From NCBI RefSeq assembly GCF_000787575.1, contig NW_012236529.1, positions 744,001-808,000 on the forward strand: DNA of 64,000 nt, written 5' to 3'. The position numbers and the translations under genes are program-made. This stretch comes from Acytostelium subglobosum LB1 (Eukaryota > Evosea > Eumycetozoa > Acytosteliales > Acytosteliaceae). Position 1 is the first letter of the stretch. Every line of letters begins with the position of its first letter. Shown one piece after another: positions 48,605-60,800 of the stretch. The notes under the pieces are model-generated. The model was not told the origin of the DNA and searched no databases. It was given only the letters and a program-made list of their open reading frames with translations.

Positions 48605-50937
48605 ATGGCAGATGATCCTACACAGCCAAATCAGTGTACATTGGCAGTTGAGCATGATGATGATGAGGTAGCACAAGCACCCAATGGTTGGGCCATACTC
48701 AAGTCACTCAACCCTGCATATCCCGACTATCCTCTTGTCGACAATGAGGTGGTCCTAGGCAGGCAACCAAACAGCACAATACACTTTAATGATATGAATA
48801 TCTCTGGCAAGTATGTATTCATTCAATCATTCAATCATTCAATCATTCAATCATTCAATCAAATGCTTACATAACTCTCCACAGACATTGCGCCATCATT
48901 AAGACAAGCGACCCAGGTGATGCTCAAGCGATTGCATTCTTATATGACCACAGCACGAATGGAACATACATTGATGGCATCAAGGTTGGCAAGGGCAACA
49001 GATTCCTCCTATCCAATGGTCAAGAGATTGGTCTGGTCGGCAAGAAACAAGGACAAGGTATGTTCACTCAATCAATCAATCAATCAATCAATCAACTTAC
49101 TCCGATCACTCATTCATTCACATCAATCAATCAATCACAACATAAACAGAGAAGATTGCATTTATATATCATGCCTGTGAGAAGGAAGAGGAGGACGATG
49201 GTGGTCCTCAGAGGAAGTATCATATTGGAGAGACATTGGGTTCGGGCAACTTTGCCACGGTGAAGTTGGCAGTCGACAAGAAGACTGGTGACAAGTTCGC
49301 CATCAAGATCATCGACAAGAAGAAGTTCATGATGAACTCATCGTCAAGAAAGGACGCACTGATGGACGAAGTCAAGATCCTCCAGCAGCTCAATCACAAG
49401 AACATCATTCACATCCAAGAGGTCTTTGACACAGAGAGGACACTGTTCCTTGTACTAGAGTTGTATGTGTCATCCTTACCTTTGCATCAGCGACAACAAC
49501 TAACATGACGTGCTCACATAGGGTTGAGGGAGGAGAGTTGTTGGATGATATTTTGGACAACTGTTTCTACAAGGAGGATAAGGCAAAGGAGTTCTTTAGA
49601 CAGCTGGTCAATGCTGTAAAGTACTTGCACGATCAGGGCATTGCTCATCGTGATCTGAAACCACAGAATATACTGTTAAAGCACAAGAGGGATGAATGCG
49701 ACGACGCGATCAAACTCAGTGACTTTGGTCTGTCCAGGACAATTGGCGAGGGCAGCTTCATGAAGACCATGTGTGGAACGCCTCAATACCTAGCACCAGA
49801 GATTCTCACCAATGGCGCAAATGGAGCTGGTGGATATGGTAAAGAAGTAGACTGTTGGAGTATGGGTGCCATTCTATATGTCATGTATGTGTATACCTAC
49901 CAGGTACCTCATCAATGTTGATCAATCCCAAACTCACTCACTCACCATCAATCAATCAATATGTATAGGCTTTGTGGACATCCTCCCTTTGATGATAGTC
50001 AAGATATATCAATATTTGAACAGATTAGGAATGCTGTCTATGAGTTCCCTGATGAGGATTGGGCAACAGTGTCAGCAGAGGCCAAGGATCTTATCAAGAG
50101 ATTGCTGACGGCAAACCCATCAAAGAGGTACTCATGTAATCAAATCCTAGAGCATCCTTGGTATAATGTATGTTGTAATGATTGAATTACAATGATCGCG
50201 CATTGTACTTACACTCGCCTGTACTCGTTCTAGAAATCAAACACACTGGAAGCATTGTTGGAGAAGGATAAAGAGAATGGAGATCGACTACTGGGCAAGA
50301 GAAAGTCAGAGGATTCACTGCTGCCTATCCAAGCAGATGCCAATGGTGGTGGAGATTCAGTGGTTGCAGTGTTAAAGAAATCCAAGAGTCAACTAGGAGA
50401 CCAAGGCAATGGCAACAGCAATATGAGCATTGGCAGTGGTGGCGGCGGTGGTACAGGCAGTAACATGAGCATAGGAAGCACAAACAGCAACAGCAGTGGC
50501 AATATGATGAGGGACGACTCTGACACTGACGACGAAAACGACACCAAGGATATCAAACCAATATCACCAATCAAATCAAAGTCTTCATTGGGTTCGAATG
50601 GTAATCTGGCTGCAAGCATCAACAACAACAATCTCAGCAGCGGCGGTGGCAGTGGAGGCATTTCAACAACAACTACAGCATCAACAGCAACAAGCAGCAG
50701 TGGAGGCGGAGGTTCTGGCCAGAACTCACCGCCAGTGTTCAGTGTACCAGCTCCCAAAACGCCAACAAAGGAGCTGCCTATGTGTATGTTTGGGTAAGTC
50801 GAACAGTTCACCAACATCATGATTGATTCATTAATCTGACCTGACACCTTTCCAATCATAATTATAATAATAGTGATAAATGCTATCGAAAGAATCCGCA
50901 GCATTTCAAAGAGTATAGACATCCTGGCAAGAAATAG
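48605..50937 (+). CDS. Chk2-like FHA-domain kinase with C-terminal PBZ zinc finger
   Basis: Seven exons (48605-48810, 48885-49057, 49150-49462, 49522-49884, 49969-50167, 50234-50793, 50874-50937) encode 625 residues. The FHA domain (about 40-125) has VVLGRQPNSTIHF, the SGKHCAI core and HSTNGTYIDG. The kinase domain (about 155-418) has LGSGNFATVKLA, AHRDLKPQN, SDFGLSRT and MCGTPQYLAPE, as in Chk2/Rad53. After a Gly/Ser/Asn-rich linker, the last two exons join to form CMFGDKCYRKNPQHFKEYRH then PGKK, a PBZ finger (C-x5-C-x6-H-x5-H) that binds poly(ADP-ribose). Dictyostelid Chk2 with PBZ is known. The protein probably answers DNA damage. The TAG immediately after HPGKK makes the finger the extreme C-terminus. 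Confidence 0.93.
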
Positions 50938-51141
50938 TTGTAAAGCTGCTGGTACTCCAGCCAGCCTCGATCGAGCCAATCACATGATAACTCTCCCAAC
51001 AACCTGTCGCCATCGGTGTCAGCAACTGCGGCAGCCGCCAGGTGGACTGAGGACCAACCAAACACTCACGCACAGTAAATACTCAAAGGTAACAGCTTGT
51101 TTATTCCTTGTAGCCATGCAGTCGCCAGAGTCATTGTATAA
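50938..51141. other. Spacer between convergent kinase gene and ankyrin-like pseudogene
   Basis: Contains a plus-strand Ser/Asn/Ala/Pro-rich frame (about 50958-51070, with NSPNNLSPSVSATAAA) that looks dictyostelid-coding but is out of frame with the kinase stop. It may be an old extension of the kinase or chance. Confidence 0.35.
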
Positions 51142-53207
51142 TTATTTATCACTGATTTGTCCAAGAATGACATCACACAAGCTGACAACCTTCAAGAGTC
51201 CACCGTGGGTATAGGCTTCGTTCGAAATTAGCTTGAGTAGTCGAATGAGATGTACTTGCTCCATTATTGTCCTGAGAGGGGAAGAGAGGTCGCCAAAGAG
51301 TACTGTCAGGACATTGACGTGGTTCTCTCTGGCAGCCAACAATATTGCATCGAGTGAAGGGGCAAATGTCCAGTGGCCATTTGTCTTGATTCCTTGAAGA
51401 ATGTACTGTACAATGTCGGCCTGTCCTTTGCTACATGCTAGCTCAACCACCTGAAGAAGTAGTGCATGGTTTCGACGCACATCTATGTATCCATTATCAA
51501 TGAGAATACGTAGGTTATTGACGTTGCCGAATGTTAGGTCGGAGAAGCTATTCGCAAACTGGATACTTGCACTGCCAGCCACATCGATCATATATTGAAT
51601 ACATTCGCTATCCTTGATTGATTTGCAATTGAATATCGCTATTGAATAGTCAATCATATCTAACTCATCAATAATGAGAATGTGTTGATGCAGCAACTTG
51701 AGATGATAAAGTGAGAGGGACGCTGCCAATTGAATGAGTTCCACGATTAAGTTGTCATCGGTGGTATTCAAAATTGCATTGCCACATTCAATGAACACCT
51801 CCTCTGTCATCAAACTATTGTCTTGTCCAACGGAAGCCAACAAATCGAATAGGCCATCTTTCCTAAAGGTTACCAAACTGCTTTGAATGTGTTGGGCCAG
51901 CATCAGACCGATCTCAGGTCTTATTCGGCACCAGAATGTTGACTTGTTGATATGGGCGTCATATTCTGTATATACATAGATATCTGATGATGAAGCTATG
52001 CAAGTATCCAAAATCTTGTTGACAAGCTCGACTCTACCTGTTGTGGCAGCCGCCATGAATCCTGCACCAAAATCTATATCAAAGAGTCTACCCTCCGATT
52101 TGCTTTGTAGAAACATGTAGTCGATTACATCTTGGCGATCACTCTTTATCGCACTTGCCAAGATTGTGCTGAACCTGAGGTTCAATGATTTGTATGACAT
52201 GATCTTATCTAGTAACCCAATTGACAATATGCTGGGGTGAATGTTATCGATCCATATATGCTGATCATTATGAGGAAGCAGGGCTATCATGAGGAGGGTA
52301 ACATCCTCCAGACCCCGCGAAAGTGATGTTCGCAATGTGATTCTGATGAGATATTCTTTTAAATCGTCTGTAGCTTCATTGATTAAGTACATAATGATAT
52401 CCACATGTCCTTGCTCCAATGCCACATCGATCAAAAGAAAAGAAGTTTCTCGAAAGCTCTTCGGGTTGAATGAGATGACCAACTTGAGCATGTCCAAATG
52501 ACCAGTTGCAGCACATGTGACAAGGAGGTGTATGTGTCTGTAGGTTTGCAAATAGTGGAGATACGTTGAGCAATCTCCAGCAAACCACTCTTGATGGCTT
52601 GGCCAAGATGCTTGTTCCAGACTTTAGAGGGGATATCTGGACGTACTTGCTCAAACAATCCGATCATCTCCATTGCGTATGGTTTGTCGATCCAATCCGA
52701 TCTCATCCTATTCTCGATAAAGGAATCTGTTGGGATGCCAACAACCCTAGAAATGGAGATCAACTTCCGCAGTTTGTCTGGATGCTGGATCGAGAATAAA
52801 AGGTCCACAGAGATATCCAGTTGTTCAATGGCATTGATTGTAACGTATTCTTGCAATACATTCTCCCAACCAATTTGTGGATTGGTGGTGGATAGGTGGT
52901 CAATAAAGTCCTCATCGGGATCCAATGTCATCAAAGGGTTGGCAAGGAGTGTAGTGAGGGCCACATTATTGAGCATGGCCACTGCAGAGGGGACCAATGA
53001 TTTGTTGTGAGGATATGTGTCGGCCACTGTGTTGTAGCGCTTGATGAACCAATCTGTTGCGCCATATCTGATGTACTTGTCAAGGCTATCTTGGTCAAAC
53101 AATGTCCGACCCTTGACAATGGTCTTCTAGTCCACCCCAAGGGTCTTGTGAATATCGCTTACAAAGCCCATGATAGTCATGTTCAGCAATTTGTTCCTAA
53201 AAACCAT
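51142..53207 (-). pseudogene. Ankyrin-like repeat family protein, decayed copy 1
   Basis: From the ATG at 53205-53207 the frame reads MVFRNKLLNMTIMGFVSDIH then KTLGVD, a TAG at 53127-53129, and continues in the same frame as KTIVKGRTLFDQDSLDKYIR and YGATDWFIKRYN. Near 52.50-52.56 kb the frame changes by one base: ISTICKPTDTYT gives way to YLQTYRHIHLLVTCAATGHL, and the new frame stays open for over 450 codons to 51142. With these two lesions the whole would be about 690 residues. The repeats (AATGHLDMLKLVISF, ALEQGHVDIIMYLINEA, ACSKGQADIVQYIL) are divergent ankyrin units, of a family I associate with large dictyostelid expansions. The long surviving frame implies recent loss. Confidence 0.75.
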
Positions 53208-53305
53208 GTGTATCGCTGTATCTAGGCGATCGTCTCTGATGTGCTGGTCGTCAACACCATCTGTACTTGACTCTGGTTGTTTCCTAATGTGTGATTGAGT
53301 CATAA

Positions 53306-55169
53306 TTAGTATGTTTGTGCTATTTCGATTGTACTTGGAGCATACCTCTTGTGATCTCTTTGGATGATTTTGATGAGTTCCTTGCACAACTGAATGATTT
53401 GTGTGCATCCTTGTTCATTTGAGATGTGAAGTACTGAATGAATGCTTCGTAGACGGTGAGGTTTGGACATGAGGACGAAGGGTGATTGTGGCCAAGTGAT
53501 CAAGAGGTGCTCCAATACATTGTAGGCATTGCCATGTGCAGCCACTCCAAGATGCTTCAATGTGGGCACCATGTCATATGGCTCATCAAGCATCCTCTTG
53601 AACAAGTCCAATCTGTCATGCTCGCAGGCCAACATGAACACTTTGGGGAAGCAATGTTTCAACATCTTCTTACCAATGATCTTATTTGCCACACAATCGA
53701 ATGCCTCTAATAATGGATTGTTGATCGCCGATTCCAATGATACATCGCCCAGCCCAGATCCAACCAAGGCACCTTCGCAATCAAAAGTTCTATCGCCTCT
53801 ACAGATCCATGTTCCAAGAGATGGTTACATGCTTTAATGACTGAGTCCTCTTCAGTATCATCAGAGTCTTTGAAGTGTCTCGTGTGCTGATGTTTGAAGA
53901 GACTGGGCATGGTCTCGATACAGCCCCGTTTGATGGCCCTCCTTAGACAGCCGCGGTGATAGGTGAACTTGTACTTCTTGTTGATGAGTTGACACACCCG
54001 CTGCAAAAACCAGTGCACTCTTGGAAAAGTCATTGTCGCCAGTCTGTATGTTGAACAACTTTTTCTTGCGTTTGATGAACATCTCGACTACCTCCACCGT
54101 CATCTTGCTACCAATTGCTATGGCGCTAATCATCAGTTTAAGATGGTGATGTGTCAATGAGAATAGGGTGGTCTTGTGATTAGCGATCAACCATCCCATC
54201 TCAGGGGTCATTGCTCGGAACATCCGCTTCGCCTCTTTGTCGCCGTCGTAGTCTGAGCGAATAACGAATGCCTCGCCGCCAATGCTAAGGACCCTTTCAA
54301 CGGCGACCAAGTCATTGTCGATGATGGATTGAATGAGGAATGGTTGAGTCGTCAGATCCGATCTCATATAGTCGACCTGTTTGATTGAAGCTAGCCGCTT
54401 GTCCAGGTGTGAGGGTGCTAACCTCACGTGGATCTGCCCAACTGTCTGACTATCCATACTAGGCAACCGATCATCAAGTATTAGATTGACCACTGCATAT
54501 TGTCTGTGGACAAGTGCTGTCTCCAACAATCGATTGATTAGCGCTGAATCTGTCTTGGTGTTTCTCCGTGAGATACTTGATGATGTCCCCTGGCCACAGC
54601 AGTCTTGATAGATGATCCAAGATATACCGACAAATCCGATGCATCCTCCTTACTGTCATTATCACGACAGTGCCTGTTGAGTAGAAGGTCCAGAGTCTGT
54701 ACAAGGCGGCCTTTCTCAACGCATACTTTGATCCAAACAATCAAGTCCAGGGGCTTCACATCCTTGGGATAGTTGTCAAGTATGTACTGTACACTGTCAA
54801 AGTGATCATTATCGTTCTGGATTGAGTGTTGTAGACATTTCCATAATAGATCGTGATTGCTATAGATGTTGTTGTATTCTTGATTGAGTAGCTTGAGCAT
54901 ATCAATGTGCACACCTGGTCGTTGACCAGATGAGAAGTTGAGGGCAAATATGTTGTCGCTTAGGTCCATCGCGCCTACATGCTGCAACAATGTTCGTACG
55001 AGAAGTGGTCGGCAGTATCGATAGCCAAGAACAGAGTCTTGAAGTTGATCTTGGGTATGAGTCGATGTGCATTGAATCCAAGGTATGACTGTAGCAAAGC
55101 GAAGTTGATGTTGGCATTGTTTAGTACTTCATCCAAAGTTGTTGTGTTATTATATTCAATAACATGTTG
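53306..55169 (-). pseudogene. Ankyrin-like repeat family protein, decayed copy 2
   Basis: Same family and strand as its neighbour 100 bases away, but more decayed. Overlapping frames at about 55.17-54.99, 54.99-54.54, 54.74-54.47, 54.53-53.86, 54.03-53.71 and 53.77-53.31 kb carry family-like pieces in the right order (SYLGFNAHRLIPKINFKTLF, FDSVQYILDNYPKD, RSDYDGDKEAKRMF, RAMTPEMGWLIANHKTT, AIKRGCIETMPSLF, VFMLACEHDRLDLFKRML). At least five frame changes without splice signals separate them, and the expected MxxFRNK start is missing. The first copy has RPEIGLMLAQH where this has TPEMGWLIANH, showing common descent. Confidence 0.75.
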
Positions 55170-55378
55170 TCATTGTTGGACATTATTAGACTATGTTGTA
55201 GTTGAGTGAATGAAGTTGCGAACAATGTGGACTCAGTCCAAAAAAGAGACGACTCTTCGTCGACCAATCAATTAGTCAATCAGTCAATCAATCATTTATT
55301 GTGATGGGAGAGAGATTGATGGGAAACAACTTGGCAATTATATGATGGTGTTTCCTTTGCATGTCTTGGCTTGGCCAT

Positions 55379-57506
55379 TTAGGATACATTCAACAAAAAG
55401 TTGAGAATGTCACTCAATGATAGAATGCCCTCCACCTTCTTGGCGGCGTCCACGCAGACCAATCGATGCACTCTCTTCTTAATACTCTTCTCAATCACAT
55501 CGCCCAGCTTATCGTTCTTTGTACATGTATGGATTTGTTCCGCTCTCTGCCACAGCTATTGATTGAATGTTCGATTGATTGATCCATTGTTAGTTGTGTG
55601 GCCTACCCTTGCCCCTATCCGTCAGACGACGTCATATGTTACCTTTGAGAAAGTGGTCAACACTTGATGGACAGGCTTGTCCAAATCTGAAGGTGACAGG
55701 TTACCTTGTTTGGCCATCAGCTAGAGAACATGCGAGAAGGTAAGTTAGGGTCTTTGAAGCTTGCTTGCTTGTGATTGATTGATTGATCAATAACATACGG
55801 TTACATCACTCTTTGAGTATACATCAATGACCTTGCCATTGTCGTCTATGATGGGAACGGCAGAGATCTTCTTCTCGGCCAGTAGCTCCAACACCTTGAT
55901 CAAAGGTGTCTCAGTATGCACTGTAACAACCTTTTCAAACGTTCCAATTCCCAGTGATCCTAATGTACATGACAACAAATATGTTGGAAGATCCGGCAGC
56001 TACATCATTACCAAAGTATTGTTAGTTAGTCAATCATGGTCGCGATCAATCATCGACTATACATACACTCTTCATCATAAATGCCAATATCCTGGAATGT
56101 GTCAGGATGTGAAGTATAGAGTTCGTCTCCTTCTTGTCCACAACAGGCAGTCTATGTATCTTATACTTGAGAAGCAATGTCGCGGACTCGTATAGATTGG
56201 TCTCGGGCTCAGTGTATATCAATGTCTTTGGTCTCTCCACGTTAATCTCTGAATGTATTGAGTTGATCACGTGTTAGTGAGTGCGCTCACTCACTCATGT
56301 GACTGATCGATCCATGATGAACATACCTCTCCAGAACGTCTCTATTCGATGGATACCCATGTCCTGGAAGATGTTGTCTGATTTAGGTTTGTGATAATAG
56401 AATAGTAGGATGTCGATAAAGTCAGATACTGTGATCATTCCAGTGAACTCTTGAAGTTGACTACTCCAGAGTGGCGCAGACTTGATGCCATTCTCCTCCA
56501 GCGCGTAGAATGCCGACTTGACCACGAGCTTCGTGTCCAACACTACGACCTTGCCACTGATCGGTATGACATCGTAGCATGTATGTCTCTTGAGAAAGTC
56601 AGAGAATATCACCTTGCCCAGGAAGAGGTTGTGCTCGTGTGGTGAGGTCGTCGACGGCTTCTGAGTGGCGGCGTCGTCTGTCGTCTTTGCCAGCCCACTG
56701 GCAACATCGACTGTCCCCGGCCCTGATGGCATGCTACTACTGTTGCTGCTATTGTCTACACTGATGACATCGTTGGATAGAGGGGTCGAAGTCTGTCTGA
56801 GCGGGTTGCCATGTGTTGCGTCCTCCAAGGCAACATCGATGGACGTCTCTCTCAGTCGCTCCTCAAGCGTCGGTTCGACGACAGACGCGGTCGATGATGA
56901 TGATGTAGGTTGTACCGCCACGGGCGTAGGCTTCTGAATGGTGGCCACCGAGTCGACAGAGGTGGTGACAAAGTGAGGCATCTTGAGGTTGATCCTGGTT
57001 GGGGGCATCGACGAGTCGTCCTCAATCACAAACATCGAATCGCTGGACGTTGCCATGTTGTTGGGTACAGGTGACTGCGATGGTGAAGTCGTCGGTGACA
57101 ATGAAGCCATTGGGTTGATCATTGTTGAGCCCATTTGAGGAGTATCAACTGATATCCTAATATCATCAGGGTCCTCTTGATTGATTATACCTGACATATT
57201 CAATGCATTACTATCTTCTGATGATGACATTTGTACACTATTATTATTATTATTGTTATTGTCGTTGTTGTCGTTGTTGACTATGTTGTTGCTTGTTGTT
57301 GTTGTTGTAGATGACGATGATGTAGTAGTCGTTGTTGTTGGTGATGTTGATTGTTGTAGAACTGGTGATGTATTGCTACTACGAGTCAAACTCATTAACT
57401 GTTGTTGATGTGAGTTGTAGAATGCTTTCTTCTTGATCAATGATGTCTCTTCTCTCTCTATTGATTCTAACAGTTCAATATCGTCATCATCGTTTGAATA
57501 CCACAT
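55379..57506 (-). CDS. prkag: AMP-activated protein kinase gamma subunit
   Basis: Five exons (57506-56327, 56248-56067, 55999-55799, 55720-55643, 55555-55379) encode 605 residues. The first 280 residues are low complexity (poly-Thr/Ser/Asn) and probably disordered. The conserved part starts SDFLKRHTCYDVIPISGKVV and contains four CBS units, with hallmarks AFYALEENGIKSAPLW, MITVSDFIDILLFYYHKP, LYESATLLLKYKIHRLPVVD, GIGTFEKVVTVHTETP, KISAVPIIDDNGKVIDVYSK, KKRVHRLVCVD and GILSLSDILNFLL. These bind AMP/ADP/ATP and control the AMPK heterotrimer. The basic residues HR in KIHRLP and KRVHRL are kept. The catalytic and beta genes are not in the window. Confidence 0.93.
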
Positions 57507-57812
57507 CGCACGGGGGGGTATAGATATATTCTAGATCCCTTTAACTTGATGTTATTCTATCTTGACGTTACTGCTGCTGCAATGGATGGGAATGGAATGG
57601 ACTGAATGGTTGGTTGGGAGACAAGTGTGTCTCTCTCGTGAGCTTAAGATTGAATGAACTTGAAATTTGAATTTAAATTAAAAATTGATGATTTTCAAAG
57701 TTCCAACTCAATCTCAAACTTTGATTAACATGGACAAGTATACCTGGACATCAATCCATATTATTAATATTATTAATATACATTGTTTATTGGTGTTATG
57801 GATAACATTGGA
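57507..57812. other. Short intergenic region
   Basis: A G7 run just upstream of the AMPK gamma start, then A/T-rich DNA to the stop of the DENN gene. Nothing else seen. Confidence 0.6.
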
Positions 57813-60800
57813 TTAAGTCCTAAAGTCCAATCCAAAGACACATGCTTTGGCTGTCTTGTCCCAACTGCCAGTGATGATTGTAGATTCGTTGGTCTCAAGT
57901 GAGGAGATCCTGTTGGTGTGATTGTGGATGGTACGATGTGCTCTTCCAGTGTTGACATCCCATAGTTTGACAGTGCCATCGTATGATCCTGATACAACCA
58001 GACTGTTGATGAAGCTCTTGACACCCATCACCTCATCAGTGTGTCCAGACAGCGTGTGGTAGCTCTCAGCATAGTTTGAATCCCATACTTGTAGCGTAGA
58101 GTCGGCAGAGGCCGTAATGAACTTTCGTTGATTGTTGTCATCCTCGTCGCCACGATGAAGTAACAGTGAGTTGATGCTGCCTGAGTGGCCTTGAAGCGTC
58201 CTCAGACATTCGCCACTCTCAACCGACCACACCTTAACTTTGCCATCGCATGAGCCAGTGAGCAGTGTGTCCATGTCGTGCTCCATGCACTTGATCCAAT
58301 CGCTGTGACCTGAGAGTATCTTGAGTGTGCTCATCGTGCGGATGTCCCATATACGGATGTTTGTGTCCCTGCTTCCTGAGATGACCTTGTAGCCATCACA
58401 CACCAATGTCATGATGGGCTGCTGATGGCCGACCAGTGTGGCCGACGGCTTTGAAGCGCGGTCGTCCCACACACCAATCGTGTTGTCGTACGAGCCAGAG
58501 ATTATCTGATGAGAGTCAAAGATGCGTAGACAACTGATCGAGCCCTTGTGGCCTCTGAAAGACTTGATCTTGGCGCACTTGCTCAAGTCCCACAGCTTGA
58601 TGGTCTTGTCGTACGAGCTGCTAAACACCTTGGAGTCGGCGCCAACCTCGATCGAGTTGACCCATCCGCCATGTCCCTCCAGCGTGCCAAGACAACGAGT
58701 CGAAGTCATATCCCACACCTTGAGTGTAGAGTCTGCACTGCCTGTGATCAGCGCGTTGGTTTCTTTGTGGCCGTGCGCCACCAATGCCAGACAGAGCACG
58801 CCCTCCTTGTGTCCAGTGAATGTCTTCATGATGTAGTCGCCTCTGTTCTCTGAGATGTCGCGGTAGTCCAACTTGGCACTAGTCTTTGATCGAGTCTCAG
58901 CCCATGCACTTCGCAAATTCATGATCTTGGCATTGTTGTTGCGCTGCGCCACTATGTTGCTGGACTTCTCATCGATGAGATGAGTCAACAACTCAATGCC
59001 CTCATTTGTGGACACGTGCCTCAGTCCTACGGGCAAATAGATGTCCTTGGCCTTGGTCGACTTGGACATCTCCTTCTGGATGTGTCTGCTGCTGGCATCT
59101 GCTGCGACGGTAGTGGCCTTGTTAGCGTCGATCTGATCCATGTCCTGAATATCGCGTGCCCTCGTGATGTTGGACACTACCTGCATCATCGTGTCGGTGC
59201 GGTCCGCGTCAAAGCTGACTCGGGAGCACATCTTGTTGACAAAGCGACGCACGAGATCGGGCTGCGAGCCCAGATTGATCATGTAGTACACCATCTTGCT
59301 CAGCAGTGAGAACTCCATGTCCTTCTCCTCCTGCTTGAGCTTGTCCTGCTTGTCTGTCGTGTATGAGCCCCACTTTATCATCTCGCGTATGATGTTACCG
59401 TAGAGCATGCGACAGCGATGCTCGAGTGTGTCGTAGAAGAACTGCTCCCAGAAGTTGTAGTTCTGCCAGATGTCCTGGTTCCTGAGTCGCTCGCTCACAT
59501 GCTCGTTCGAGCCATTGGCTAGACGATGGTAGACGAATGACGCCTCGAGGTACATGCGCGTCGAGGCAAAGTCCGAGTGAGTGTTGGCTTCTCGCAGAGC
59601 CGCCTTGAGCAGGTCGCCAAGACAGTAGAACAGAGCGTCGCTCAGACGCGCCTTGATGGGCACGTTCTCGCCCGCCGAGTTCTTCTGATGCTTCATGAGC
59701 AAGCGGCCAAAGAGCTGTCTGCCCGAGTCAAACTTGAGCAACTCTAGCACTTGTTGGATGTCAGAGGATTCTGGCGGGGCGTCGCTGCCCAGTCTGTCGA
59801 TCAGTTGTTCGATGATGGCCACAAATGATTTGTACTGCTCTTCAATGATCTTTGATGGTAGGCCGTCTTGTTGAAGCGAGAGTACACTGTCGCCAATCGA
59901 GATTGAGTTGCTGTAGATCTCCATAGAGACAGGCACTTCCTTGGCCTGGATGGCCACGCTGGCTGGCTTGTTGACGCTCGCCTGTGGAGTTGCCATCGCA
60001 TCCTGCTTAAGTTGAGGGAATCTGATGCACTCCTTGCCGGCTGATGTGTTGTTGTTGCTACTGCTGCTGCTTCCACTGCCACTAGCACTGGAGCTATTCC
60101 TACGAAGAGCTGAAGGAGCTGGTGCATGAACCGTCGTATACTTTGACTGCTCCAACACACCCAGACCCTGGTGCACGGTCGTGTAGTACTGTGCGCACAA
60201 CTCTTCGACTGGACGCTTATACTTTTGCGTCTCGATCAGGTAGTCGAACAAGTTGGTCTTGGGCCAGTTGTGCTGGTCCAGGAAGAAGCTGAAGGCTTGT
60301 GAGTCAACCAGAGCCGTGTAGAATGTGCCATTATCCTGCGATGAGGGCCATGTCCTTGACTTGATAAACTCTGCGCGATTGAACAGAGTGATTGGCTTGG
60401 GGAAGACGCGCAAGTACTTGAGATGGCGTCGGTAGTCGCACATTATCGAGCAAAAGAATTGAAGGAATGAGAGGCGGATGTGGTCGTCGATCGATGCAGA
60501 TGATGGAGGTGCAGGCGCTGAGTGGAAGTGTGGTCGACCACCCTGTTGTTGTTGCTGTTGCTGTTGTTGGGTCGACCTTAGACCTGTGTTTGTCGACGCT
60601 GAACTGGTATTGGGAGGAGCGGGCATTGGTGACATGGAGTTGAGGTTGAAGTTGGGCAAGTCGGACGCCAACAGTTCGTACTGCAACACGCGTCTTAGTT
60701 GATTGATCAGCTGTGTGGTCTCGCGCTCAGGCATGCTAGCCTGATTCAGCGTGGTCTGTGACTGAGGTATCATGATGTGATTGTTGTCCAAGTCCACGAC

